Shown here piece after piece: positions 6,144 to 14,500 of a DNA stretch of 17,146 nucleotides. The stretch is from Bacteroides sp. UBA1773. GTDB taxonomy: Bacteria > Bacteroidota > Bacteroidia > Bacteroidales > Bacteroidaceae. The DNA is taken from the NCBI GenBank assembly GCA_002315285.1, contig DCGR01000028.1, positions 5,017-22,162 on the forward strand. The letters run 5' to 3'. The notes under the pieces were generated by a model that had not been told where the DNA came from, searched no databases, and worked only from the letters and a program-made list of their open reading frames with translations. The translations under genes and the position numbers were made by a program. Position 1 is the first letter of the stretch. Each line of letters begins with the position of its first letter.

Positions 6144-8273
6144 CTATTCCACGGCTTTCATCGACAACGACAACCTGTTGCGTTGCAAGTCAATTCCAAT
6201 GACTTTCACCAAGACTTGCTGGTGTAGGTTGACAACTTCCGTAGGTTCCTTGACAAATCGGTTGGACAGTTCGGAAATGTGGACCAATCCTTTCGTATGG
6301 ACACCCACATCCACAAAGCAACCAAAGTTGGTGATGTTGGACACGATGCCGGGCAACACCATGCCGACACGTACGTCGGTGAGTTCCTTGACCTCGTGTG
6401 AAAACTCAAACACACTGAGCTGCTGGCGGGGGTCGCGACTTGGCTTTTCGAGTTCGTGCATGATGTCGGTAAGGGTGGGCATGCCTATGGTGGGTGTGAC
6501 GTAGCGTTGCAAGTCGATGCCTTGCCGTTTCTGCTTATCGGTGATCAGCTCGGTGAGCGTACAATGCTGGTCGTGAGCCATTTTCTCGACAATAGGATAG
6601 CTCTCTGGGTGGACGGCAGAATTGTCGAGTGGTTGGTCGCCGCCCTCAATGCGGAGGAAACCGGCACACTGCTCGAACGCTTTCGGGCCCAGCTTGGGCA
6701 CCTTGAGCAATTCCTTCCGGTTGCGGAAGGCTCCGTGCTCGGCACGATAATCTACAATGTTTTGCGCCGTGACGGCTCCCAGACCGGAAATGTACATGAG
6801 CAAGTGCTTGCTGGCAGTGTTGAGGTTGACCCCGACCTTGTTGACACACGACACTACGGTCTGGTCAAGTGATTTCTTCAGCTCCGCTTGGTTCACATCT
6901 TTCTGATATTGTCCGACCCCTATGCTGTTGGGGTCGATCTTCACCAGCTCGGCCAGCGGGTCCATCAGCCGACGACCTATCGAGACAGCCCCACGCACAG
7001 TGACATCCTCGTCAGGAAACTCCTCGCGGGCCACCTTCGAGGCGGAATAGATAGACGCGCCATCTTCGCTCACCACAAACACGTGGATGGAAGCGGGCAA
7101 CTGCAAGGAACGTACGAACTGCTCGGTTTCGCGACTGGCAGTGCCATTGCCAATGGAAATAGCCTCAATGGCGTATTGACGTGTCAGATTGCAAAGGCGT
7201 TCGGCAGCGGCCATGCCACCTGCCGTGGTGGGCCAGACCACCTCATGGTGAAGCAGATTGCCTTCGGCATCGAGACAAACGACCTTGCATCCGGTGCGGA
7301 ATCCCGGATCGATGGCAAGTACACGTTTCTGTCCGAGTGGAGCTGCCATAAGCAGCTGTTCCAGGTTCTTGACGAATATCCTGATGGCCTCTTCGTCGGC
7401 ACAATCCTTGGAGGAGGCGGCAAACTCGTTCTCGATGGAGGGTTTCAGCAGCCGTTTGAAGGCATCCTTCACCGCTGCCGCGACCCATTGGCCCGACTCG
7501 CTGTCGTTGCGCACGAACTGCTTCATGAGGCGTTCCTCGCATCGTTCGTCATCGCCACTGATGCTGACACGCAAGATGCCCGCAGCCTCACCCCTGCGCA
7601 TGGCAAGGAGCCTATGCGAGGCGCAGCGCGAGAGCTTTTCAGAGAAATCGAAATAATCGAGGTATTTCCGCCCCTCTTCTTCCTTGCCTTTCACCACCTT
7701 CGAGGTGATGACTGCATCGAGGCTGAAATTATGACGCACCTTGTTGCGTGCATTCTCGTCCTCGCTGATGCGTTCGGCTATGATGTCGAGTGCTCCCTTG
7801 ATGGCCTCATCTGCATCGGCCACCCCTTTTTCCTCATTGACGAAAGCAGTGGCACGCTGGCCGACATCATCGTATGACTGTCGTTGCAGGAAATTGGCCA
7901 ATGGCTCAAGTCCTTTCTCGCGTGCCATTTCGGCACGTGTGCGCCGCTTGGGCTTGAACGGTGCGTAAATGTCCTCGAGCTCAATGGAATTCCATGAGGA
8001 TTCGATGCGCTGGCGGAGCTGTTCGGTAAGTTTCCCCTGTTCGTCGATCGTGGACAGAATGGTTTCCTTACGTTTCTCCATTTCCGTAAGCCTTGTGGCC
8101 TTATCGCTGATTGCGGCAATCTGCACCTCGTCGAGCGAGCCTGTCATCTCCTTGCGGTAACGGCTGATGAAAGGAATGGTGCAGCCTTCGCCAAGAAGCC
8201 GCAGAGTTGCCGCCACCTGCGTCTGGCTTATGTTGAATTCCGTTGCAATGAGCCTTGAAAAAATATCGTTCAT
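6144..8273 (-). CDS. tex: Tex-family S1 RNA-binding protein
   Basis: A 709-residue cytosolic protein of the Tex family (bacterial relatives of eukaryotic Spt6), implicated in transcription and RNA handling. Domains in order: an N-terminal helical Tex_N region (1-190, with IPFISRYRKEMTG at 33-45 and YAPFKPKRRTRAEMA at 103-117); a YqgF-like RNase H fold (about 317-440, starting VLAIDPGFRTGCK); helix-hairpin-helix elements (about 485-560, with NLNTASKHLLMYISGLGA and KVPKLGPKAFEQCAGFLRI); and a C-terminal S1 domain (about 636-706, GMVLPGIVSNITNFGCFVDVG). Length and order are normal. The ATG at 8273 faces the divergent PPTase gene across 96 bases. A separate promoter before ileS suggests tex is mostly its own unit, though no clear terminator separates them. 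Confidence 0.95.
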   Translation of the reverse strand: MNDIFSRLIATEFNISQTQVAATLRLLGEGCTIPFISRYRKEMTGSLDEVQIAAISDKATRLTEMEKRKETILSTIDEQGKLTEQLRQRIESSWNSIELEDIYAPFKPKRRTRAEMAREKGLEPLANFLQRQSYDDVGQRATAFVNEEKGVADADEAIKGALDIIAERISEDENARNKVRHNFSLDAVITSKVVKGKEEEGRKYLDYFDFSEKLSRCASHRLLAMRRGEAAGILRVSISGDDERCEERLMKQFVRNDSESGQWVAAAVKDAFKRLLKPSIENEFAASSKDCADEEAIRIFVKNLEQLLMAAPLGQKRVLAIDPGFRTGCKVVCLDAEGNLLHHEVVWPTTAGGMAAAERLCNLTRQYAIEAISIGNGTASRETEQFVRSLQLPASIHVFVVSEDGASIYSASKVAREEFPDEDVTVRGAVSIGRRLMDPLAELVKIDPNSIGVGQYQKDVNQAELKKSLDQTVVSCVNKVGVNLNTASKHLLMYISGLGAVTAQNIVDYRAEHGAFRNRKELLKVPKLGPKAFEQCAGFLRIEGGDQPLDNSAVHPESYPIVEKMAHDQHCTLTELITDKQKRQGIDLQRYVTPTIGMPTLTDIMHELEKPSRDPRQQLSVFEFSHEVKELTDVRVGMVLPGIVSNITNFGCFVDVGVHTKGLVHISELSNRFVKEPTEVVNLHQQVLVKVIGIDLQRNRLSLSMKAVE

Positions 8274-8298
8274 CTGTGCGCCCTGTTAAATTGAGCCG

Positions 8299-8306
8299 CA
8301 AAAATA
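8299..8306 (-). promoter_or_regulatory. -7 box of the tex promoter
   Basis: TATTTTTG on the minus strand fits TAnnTTTG and lies 25 bases before the tex start codon. I find no clear -33 TTTG at the expected spacing, so the call is tentative. Confidence 0.4.
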
Positions 8307-8325
8307 GCATAAAAGTATGAATTGT

Positions 8326-8358
8326 TTTGTAGATTTACGATTAAAAAAACTACATTTG
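8326..8358 (+). promoter_or_regulatory. Promoter of the phosphopantetheinyl transferase gene
   Basis: TTTG (8326-8329), a 21-base spacer, then TACATTTG (8351-8358), a full -7 match. It is divergent from the tex promoter in a 96-base gap. The -7 box ends only 11 bases before the ATG at 8370, so the leader would be extremely short; the in-frame ATG at 8379 would give a more usual one. Confidence 0.65.
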
Positions 8359-8369
8359 CGACATAAAAC

Positions 8370-8942
8370 ATGGTGGATATGCACATTATCATATTTGACG
8401 ACATGGAGCAGGCGACCGAGGAAGAGGTGAGGCGCATGCTCCCTTTGGTATCGGAACAACGCAGGATGCAGGCCCTGGAATTCAGATTCACCTTCGGACA
8501 GTTCGCTTGCCTCAAATCGTACCTGATGCTGGCCGAAGCATTGCCGGCAGCGTGGCAGCCTCTGCGGTTTGTCGTGGGTCCATACGGGAAGCCCTCACTG
8601 GCCGACCACCCTGAGGTGCATTTCAACCTGAGCCATTGCCAGCAGGGCATTGCCGTAATCACACACAACCAGCCTGTCGGCATCGACATCGAGCGTTTCC
8701 ATAAGGCCGAGGATGCCTTGGTAGGACGAACCATGAACGAACAAGAGCAACAGCTTATCAGACAAAGCGGACATTCGGAAGAAACCTTCACCGCGTTGTG
8801 GACCAAAAAGGAAGCCGTGCTCAAGCTGAAAGGCACAGGAATCATCGATGACCTGCATCCGGTGCTGACCGATGAAAGGGTGCAGGTTCAGACATTCGTT
8901 GACCGTGAAAAGAAATATGCGTATTCCATAGCCATGTATTAA
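8370..8942 (+). CDS. 4'-phosphopantetheinyl transferase, Sfp type
   Basis: A 190-residue enzyme that moves the phosphopantetheine arm of CoA to a serine of carrier proteins, probably the fatty-acid acyl carrier protein and any NRPS/PKS carriers. Family motifs are in order: GKPSL followed by HFNLSHC (73-90); VGIDIERF (103-110) with metal-binding Asp105 and Glu107; and WTKKEAVLKLKGTG (144-157) with Glu148. The length is at the short end for Sfp-type proteins. The start could be the ATG at 8370 or, three codons on, the ATG at 8379; the promoter position favours the second if a leader is needed. The lipoprotein gene follows after 19 bases, so the two probably share a transcript. No biosynthetic cluster is in view, so a housekeeping role in ACP activation is my inference. 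Confidence 0.9.
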   Translation: MVDMHIIIFDDMEQATEEEVRRMLPLVSEQRRMQALEFRFTFGQFACLKSYLMLAEALPAAWQPLRFVVGPYGKPSLADHPEVHFNLSHCQQGIAVITHNQPVGIDIERFHKAEDALVGRTMNEQEQQLIRQSGHSEETFTALWTKKEAVLKLKGTGIIDDLHPVLTDERVQVQTFVDREKKYAYSIAMY

Positions 8943-8961
8943 TGCCATTCCGTAAAGATCC

Positions 8962-11229
8962 ATGAAAACATTTCTTGCTTTTGCATTGTGTGTGCTGACA
9001 CTCGCCTCGTGCGGACCGCAACCCAATGAGCGGGCTGCAATCAACCATTACGTGTCGTTTCTCTACGACAACATGTCGCTTCCTGACAGCGTGAACCACA
9101 GCAGGGCCTATTGGGAGGAGAATGTGCGCACCGCACTGAACGTAAGGGAACGCATGCAATGGGACATACCCGAACGTGAATTCCTACACTTCGTGCTGCC
9201 TGTAAGGGTGAACAACGAATATCTGGATGATTTCCGTACGCTCTATGCCGACACGTTGTGCCGTCGCGTGAAAGGGATGTCCATCGAAGATGCCGCTCTT
9301 GAGATAAACCATTGGTGCCACGAACAAGCCACCTACCGCCCCTCCGATGCACGGACATTCGGTCCGCTATCGACCATGCGCACAGGCTTGGGACGTTGTG
9401 GCGAAGAATCCGTACTGGCGGTGGCAGCCCTGCGGGCAGCAGGCATTCCGGCCCGACAGGTCTATACTCCCCGTTGGGCACATACCGATGACAACCATGC
9501 TTGGGTGGAGGCATATGTGAATGGCAAATGGCATTTCATGGGGGCCTGTGAGCCTGAACCCATTCTCAACATGGGATGGTTCAATGCACCGGCGTCGAGG
9601 GCGATGTTGCTCCACACGAAAGCATTCGGGCAATACGATGGGCCAGAGGACACGATTTCGCGGACATCCGCTTACACCGAAATCAACGTCACCGACAGCT
9701 ATCTTCCCGTTCGGCGCACTGAAGTGCAAGTAACCGACGAGAAGGGTGATGCAGTGGCAGGCGCTCGCGTGTCATTCCAGATCTACAATTATGCGGAACT
9801 GTTTACGGTGGCCACTTACACAAGCAATGCCGAAGGAAAGGTTTCCATGCTCACAGGGTGTGGCGACATCATGGTCTGGGCCGTAAAAGGCAAACGGTTC
9901 GGACTGGGAAAGGCTTCGGATGGACACAACGTGGTGCAGCTGTCGCATGAGCTGGGTGAATGTTTTGCCGCCGATTTCGACATTGTGCCTCCTGTTGAGC
10001 GTGCCATCCCTGCGAGCCCTACCCCCGAACAGGTGGCAGCGAACAAACAGCGACTGGCATACGAAGACAGTGTGCGACAACATCGTGTGAAAGGGAACGG
10101 GGCCACGTTGCAGGCGTTCCGCAAGCGACACGCTCCCGATTCCGCAAAGGTAGAGGCTTTGCTTGGCTCGCTTTCGGCCAAGGACGCCGACGATGTGTCG
10201 ATGGACGTACTGGAGGATGCCCTGGCACATGTGGGCAACGAGTTCCATCCGCTTGTTGATGCCCCTCGTGTGGAACACGAGCAGTTGCTGCCTTATTTTG
10301 CAGAAATAGGTCAGGGCTTGTCGTTCGCTTCGGCCAAAGAGGTGAGAGACTGGGTGTGGGAGAACATTGAAGTGGATGATGTACGCAATCCACAAGGGCT
10401 GCGTATTCCACCACTGATGGTGTGGCGCAGCAAGAAGGCCGACACGAAGTCGCGCGACATTTTCCTTGTGGCCCTGTGCCGTGCCAAGGGCTTCCCTGCC
10501 CGATTGGATGACGTGACGGGGACAACCGTGCAGGAAGCCGACCGTGAGGAGAAGGCACTGATGGAAGTGAATGCCTCACCCACCGCATTCATGAAGGATC
10601 CGGAATATTACCGGCATTTCACGCTGTCGGAAATCTGCGATGGGAAACCATGCCTGCTTTCGTTCAGCGAAGACGAAAGCCTGCCAGCAAGCAAGCTGTT
10701 TCCGCTACGCCTCGAAGGCGGCTACTACATGCTTGCCAGCGGCAACCGCATGGCCGATGGCAGCGTGCTGGCTCATGTGGAATTTTTCAATGTGCCCCAC
10801 AATGGCTCCGTGCGCCCGCCACTGATTGTACGGTCGGCCGACACGAAGTTGGCCGTAATCGGCTCTCTCTATGCGGAGCCATACATACCGGTGACAGGAA
10901 GAGGATACTTTGCGATGGTGGTTCTTGGCGACACGGATGAGCCTTCCACCCATGCCCGCCGCCAGCTGGAATCCATTTCCGACGACTTGAATGCCTGGGG
11001 GCGGAAGATCCTGCTGTGGGGCAACCAGTGTCCGGCAGGGTTGCAGCAAATGGTGGTGCAGGCTCCTGACAACGACATCATGAAGACACTGGCCACCTCG
11101 GTGGGATGCGAACGCTTTTCGTTGCCAATCGTCGTGGTCACCGACAGTTTCGGACGGGTAGTGTATTTTTCACAAGGCTACAACACATCGTTAGGCGAAG
11201 ACCTGAAGCGGGTGATTCACCAGCTCTGA
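8962..11229 (+). CDS. Transglutaminase-fold lipoprotein with a second, degenerate transglutaminase-like segment
   Basis: A 755-residue predicted lipoprotein: hydrophobic start, then lipobox LASC with Cys17. The first transglutaminase-like domain (about 85-200) has GRCGEES with candidate nucleophile Cys146, and DDNHAWVEAY with His179. The third residue may be one of the acids in CEPEP (196-200). A beta-sandwich of the carboxypeptidase-regulatory kind follows (about 250-315, VQVTDEKGDAVAGARV). Residues 494-514 repeat the Cys-helix pattern of 145-165 but have Thr495 where Cys146 sits and no matching His. The C-terminal part (about 625-755) resembles a thioredoxin-like fold (PIVVVTDSFGRVVYFSQGY) without a CxxC. 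It may act on peptides at the cell surface or in the periplasm; the substrate is unknown. The last 39 bases overlap the convergent cutC gene. Confidence 0.82.
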   Translation: MKTFLAFALCVLTLASCGPQPNERAAINHYVSFLYDNMSLPDSVNHSRAYWEENVRTALNVRERMQWDIPEREFLHFVLPVRVNNEYLDDFRTLYADTLCRRVKGMSIEDAALEINHWCHEQATYRPSDARTFGPLSTMRTGLGRCGEESVLAVAALRAAGIPARQVYTPRWAHTDDNHAWVEAYVNGKWHFMGACEPEPILNMGWFNAPASRAMLLHTKAFGQYDGPEDTISRTSAYTEINVTDSYLPVRRTEVQVTDEKGDAVAGARVSFQIYNYAELFTVATYTSNAEGKVSMLTGCGDIMVWAVKGKRFGLGKASDGHNVVQLSHELGECFAADFDIVPPVERAIPASPTPEQVAANKQRLAYEDSVRQHRVKGNGATLQAFRKRHAPDSAKVEALLGSLSAKDADDVSMDVLEDALAHVGNEFHPLVDAPRVEHEQLLPYFAEIGQGLSFASAKEVRDWVWENIEVDDVRNPQGLRIPPLMVWRSKKADTKSRDIFLVALCRAKGFPARLDDVTGTTVQEADREEKALMEVNASPTAFMKDPEYYRHFTLSEICDGKPCLLSFSEDESLPASKLFPLRLEGGYYMLASGNRMADGSVLAHVEFFNVPHNGSVRPPLIVRSADTKLAVIGSLYAEPYIPVTGRGYFAMVVLGDTDEPSTHARRQLESISDDLNAWGRKILLWGNQCPAGLQQMVVQAPDNDIMKTLATSVGCERFSLPIVVVTDSFGRVVYFSQGYNTSLGEDLKRVIHQL

Positions 11230-11850
11230 CATCTGGGAAACGGCTGAACTGTGGAATTCACGGGCATGGGTCATAGCCGCTATCTCCATGATGTTGTGGG
11301 CGCGTATGCCACATCCCGGCATGATGATGATGCGGTCGGCAGCCTGCCCCACAAGTCGGGCCAACCGGAACCTTCCCTGATAGGCATCCGGCTCGTGTCC
11401 AGAAGTAAGCAAACGGTCGCACCCCAACGAAATGATGTCTTCAAGCGCCTGTTGCGGGTCGCGACATTCGTCGAAAGCCCGATGGAAAGTGACGGAGAGT
11501 GGCCGGGCAGCCGCCATGAACCTTTCCATCACCGACTTGTCGATATGCCCATCCTTGGTCAATGCCCCCACCACGACACCATTCACGCCTAACGACCGGC
11601 AGGTGTGGATGTCGCTTGTCATCTGTAGCACTTCCTGCTCGGAATAGACGAAATTTCCCTCACGACAACGCACCAACACATTCAGTTTGGCCCCGCGGCA
11701 CTTTCGCATCACTTCCCGGATGATGGTTTCCGATGGGGTCACGCCACCCACGTCAAGCCGCTCGCAAAGCTCAATGCGTTGGGCTCCATGCAATTCGGCC
11801 TCACAGGCATCGGCAACCGACGTGCAACATGCTTCCAGGAACAACCTCAT
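11191..11850 (-). CDS. cutC: CutC family protein
   Basis: A 219-residue TIM-barrel protein of the CutC family (PF03932), named for copper homeostasis in E. coli though its true biochemical role is uncertain. It is unrelated to the choline lyase also called CutC. Family signatures are ELCERLDVGGVTPS (27-40), GVVVGALTKDGHID (91-104), TFHRAFD (121-127), LLTSG (147-151) and IIMPGCGI (175-182). It is cysteine-rich, with ten cysteines including the pair 8-9. It is somewhat shorter than typical members (about 245), ending soon after FHSSAV. The ATG overlaps the stop of the GH57 gene as ATGA, so translation is coupled, making it the last gene of the glycogen operon. Its 3' end overlaps the convergent lipoprotein gene. 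Confidence 0.9.
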   Translation of the reverse strand: MRLFLEACCTSVADACEAELHGAQRIELCERLDVGGVTPSETIIREVMRKCRGAKLNVLVRCREGNFVYSEQEVLQMTSDIHTCRSLGVNGVVVGALTKDGHIDKSVMERFMAAARPLSVTFHRAFDECRDPQQALEDIISLGCDRLLTSGHEPDAYQGRFRLARLVGQAADRIIIMPGCGIRAHNIMEIAAMTHAREFHSSAVSQMSELVNHPLQVFA

Positions 11851-13157
11851 TGCTTGGAGCCTTGCAGCTCGGCAATCTTGTTCTTCAGCTTCCCTATCTT
11901 CTTGTTTTGCTGCTCGATTTCCTGTCCCTGGTTCCGGATGGTGGTGAGCAGGGCGTTCAGCTCCTCATTGTCCATGTCGATGGGGTAAAGCGCGTTCACC
12001 CGATGGATGAAATCGCCAATGATGTTCATGTAGTTGGTGAAGGCATCGAAAGGACTGTCGTAAATGCCTCTGTTGAAACCGACATAGGCAGGTTTGGTGG
12101 TCATGAAACGGAAATTGTTCGATGCCTGTAGATAATCCCAGTCTTGCTTGACGCGCTTGTCGGTACATAGTCGCACACGTTCGCCCACACTGTAGAGCTT
12201 GTTGAAGGCCTCACGCTGCATCGAGTTGCCCAGCCAGCATGAGGTGTCGCGCTCCTCATCGACCCATGAAATCGGGAACGGGGCATCCAACACATCGACC
12301 GGACGCATTTTCTCACAGATCTCCGATGGAGTGCTGAAGGTGATTTCCTTCTCTTTGGCACAGGCAGGCAACGCTTTCAGGAACTCCAGGATGTTCGACG
12401 AGAGAGGCTGGAACATACCCAACGCCACCAATTCCATGAAGATGTTGATGACCTGTTCGTCCTTGGGCGTATCGGCAATCCAACCGATGTACCTGTCGGC
12501 AAACAAGGGATATTCGCTCCATTCGCGATTGGAAAAGCGTAGTGAGATGTCGTCGGACAACTTATAGTCGCGCAGCAGGAGCTTCAGCTTCGGGTTCGTG
12601 GCACAACTGTACAGATAGTGCGGACTTCGCCACCCCAAGGCATGCTTGGCCCCTTCGGTAAGCATTCCTTTGAAACCCATGGAAGCTACCTGAGCGCCGA
12701 TTTCGTCGGAATAGATGAGCGAAGAATTGCGGAACACCTGTGGCTCAGTGCCAAACACTTGCGATATTTTCTTTTTCATGCGAAGCACATCGTCGCGGAA
12801 GCATTCTTCGTCGGCAAGCGACGAAAGACTATGCGAGTAGGGCTCACAGAGAAATTCCACACAATGTGTCTCATTGAGTTCCTGCAGCTTGCCGATTACC
12901 GCAGGCGCATGAATCTCCAGTTGCTCGAATCCCACCCCCGAAATGGAAATCGCCACCTTGAAATACTGGCCATAGGTTTTCGCCATGTCGATGAGTGTGT
13001 TGATGGCAGGCAGGTAGCTTTTTTCGGCTATTTCCGTGATACTACGTTCGTTCTCGAAATCATCATAGTAATAGTGGTCACGACCTATATCGAAGAAGCG
13101 ATAACGTTTCAGATGGATGATCTGATGTATTTCAAAGTAAAGGCATATCGTTTTCAT
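11847..13157 (-). CDS. GH57 alpha-amylase-like protein, probably catalytically inactive
   Basis: A 436-residue cytosolic protein (no signal peptide) with the scaffold of Bacteroidetes GH57 'alpha-amylases': MKTICLYFEIHQ, LKRYRFFDIG (16-25), FLCEPYSHSLSSL (102-114), LTEGAKHALGW (166-176) and DWDYLQAS (339-346). The signature residues have changed: the HQP motif reads HQII (11-14); the nucleophile segment, normally FRN-Thr-Glu-Leu, reads FRNSSL (142-147); and the catalytic-acid segment, normally with Asp/Asn-Tyr-Glu-Thr-Phe-Gly, reads FMELVALG (240-247). The C-terminus (about 398-432) is a predicted coiled coil. The start is the ATG at 13157, preceded by an A-rich stretch; an upstream in-frame TTG at 13184 is less likely. 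It lies between the glycosyltransferase (65-base gap) and cutC (ATGA overlap). It may bind glucan or help its partners; that role is inference. Confidence 0.85.
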   Translation of the reverse strand: MKTICLYFEIHQIIHLKRYRFFDIGRDHYYYDDFENERSITEIAEKSYLPAINTLIDMAKTYGQYFKVAISISGVGFEQLEIHAPAVIGKLQELNETHCVEFLCEPYSHSLSSLADEECFRDDVLRMKKKISQVFGTEPQVFRNSSLIYSDEIGAQVASMGFKGMLTEGAKHALGWRSPHYLYSCATNPKLKLLLRDYKLSDDISLRFSNREWSEYPLFADRYIGWIADTPKDEQVINIFMELVALGMFQPLSSNILEFLKALPACAKEKEITFSTPSEICEKMRPVDVLDAPFPISWVDEERDTSCWLGNSMQREAFNKLYSVGERVRLCTDKRVKQDWDYLQASNNFRFMTTKPAYVGFNRGIYDSPFDAFTNYMNIIGDFIHRVNALYPIDMDNEELNALLTTIRNQGQEIEQQNKKIGKLKNKIAELQGSKQ

Positions 13158-13222
13158 ATCTGTTTGTTTTTTTGTGGTTTCCAATATTGCTTGTCACTGT
13201 GCTGCATGAGAGTCCCGACAGG

Positions 13223-14482
13223 TCAGCCCATCAGTCGCTGGTAATGCGACAGTATGCGTTCGCCCACTTTCTCCCATGTGATGCCATCCACTTCGTCCTT
13301 ACCCTCATCACGCAGGTAATTGTAGAGAGCCGGATAGCGGCAAATGGCGTAGATGGCATCGGCCATGGCGTGAATGTCCCAATAGTCTGTCTTGATGCAT
13401 TTGCTCAGGATCTCAGCACATCCCGATTGTTTGGAAATGATGCTTGGCACTCCACATTGCATGGCTTCGAGAGGCGAGATGCCGAAGGGCTCGCTGACAG
13501 AAGGCATGATATACACATCGCTCGATTTCAAGCACTCATACACGTCGTTGCCACGCATGAAGCCAGGGAAGTGGAAACGGTCGGCAATGCCACGCTTGGC
13601 TGCCAGGCGTATCATGTCCTCGAGCATGTCGCCCGACCCCGCCATGCAGAAACGGATGTTGTGTGTGCGCTGCAGCACCAAAGCCGCTGCTTCCACAAAA
13701 TATTCCGGCCCCTTCTGCATGGTGATGCGTCCCAGGAAGGTGACAACCTTCTCGCCAGGCTTCCGTTTGGGCTGTATGGCCCGGATCTCATCCGACAAAG
13801 GAGATACGGCATTGTGCATAGTGACACATTTTCCCGGATCCTGATGGTATTGGTTGATGACTGTCTGCCGCGTGAGTTCGCTCACACACATGATACAGTC
13901 GGCATAGTCCATGCCGTTTTTCTCGATGGAATAAACCTGCGGATTGACCTTGCCACGGCTGCGGTCAAAGTCGGTGGCATGTACATGCACGACCAAAGGT
14001 TTGCCACTTACCTGTTTGGCATGGATCCCAGCCGGATAAGTGAGCCAGTCGTGTGCATGGATGATGTCGTATTGCTGCTGCCGCGCCACCACCCCAGCCA
14101 CTATGCTGTAGTTGTTGATTTCCTCCAACAGGTTTTCAGGATATCGCCCGGAGAACTCTACACATCCAAGGTCATTCACCCACATGTATCTGAAATCCGC
14201 GTAGATATGGCTGCGCATGTCGAAATACAGTTGTGGGTCCATGGTCTTGCCTATGCGATGGTTCACATAGTCATGGCTTGTGTCGCGCCACACCACTGGC
14301 ACATCATTCATGCCGATGATGTTCATGAAGCTCCTGTCCTCATCGCCCTGTGGTCGGGGCAGACAGAAAGCAATCTCCACATTGTGCTGCGCCGACAGCC
14401 CTTTGGTCATGCCATAGCTGGCCGTGCCGAGTCCTCCTAGGATATGAGGAGGAAATTCCCAGCCAAACATCAATACTTTCAT
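13223..14482 (-). CDS. Glycogen synthase-like glycosyltransferase (GT-B fold)
   Basis: A 419-residue cytosolic glycosyltransferase of the GT4/GT5 kind. The N-terminal half has FGWEFPPHILGGLGTASYG (6-24), the Gly-rich acceptor/donor loop seen in glycogen synthases, then IIHAHDWLTYPAG (140-152) and HVHATDFDRSRG (166-177). The C-terminal nucleotide-sugar half has FLGRITMQKGPEYFVEAA (249-266) and SEPFGISPLEAM (330-341), the E-x7-E motif with Glu331 and Glu339. Its place between debranching enzyme and GH57 matches the conserved Bacteroidetes glycogen cluster, so elongation of an alpha-1,4-glucan from a nucleotide-glucose is likely. It is 18 bases downstream of the debranching enzyme gene, clearly the same operon. 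No glgB or glgC is in the window. I leave the symbol empty because bacterial glgA proper is a different subgroup. Confidence 0.88.
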   Translation of the reverse strand: MKVLMFGWEFPPHILGGLGTASYGMTKGLSAQHNVEIAFCLPRPQGDEDRSFMNIIGMNDVPVVWRDTSHDYVNHRIGKTMDPQLYFDMRSHIYADFRYMWVNDLGCVEFSGRYPENLLEEINNYSIVAGVVARQQQYDIIHAHDWLTYPAGIHAKQVSGKPLVVHVHATDFDRSRGKVNPQVYSIEKNGMDYADCIMCVSELTRQTVINQYHQDPGKCVTMHNAVSPLSDEIRAIQPKRKPGEKVVTFLGRITMQKGPEYFVEAAALVLQRTHNIRFCMAGSGDMLEDMIRLAAKRGIADRFHFPGFMRGNDVYECLKSSDVYIMPSVSEPFGISPLEAMQCGVPSIISKQSGCAEILSKCIKTDYWDIHAMADAIYAICRYPALYNYLRDEGKDEVDGITWEKVGERILSHYQRLMG

Positions 14483-14500
14483 TGCCGTTTCCTCCGATAG

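Noticed and set aside
13158..13184. Extension of the GH57 protein to a TTG at 13184
   Set aside because: The extra nine residues are polar and unlike the family, which begins MKTICLYF; the ATG at 13157 has an A-rich upstream region.
13172..14440. Plus-strand open frame (422 codons) opposite the glycosyltransferase gene
   Set aside because: Antisense shadow of a gene with clear motifs; its His/Val-rich translation looks non-protein-like.
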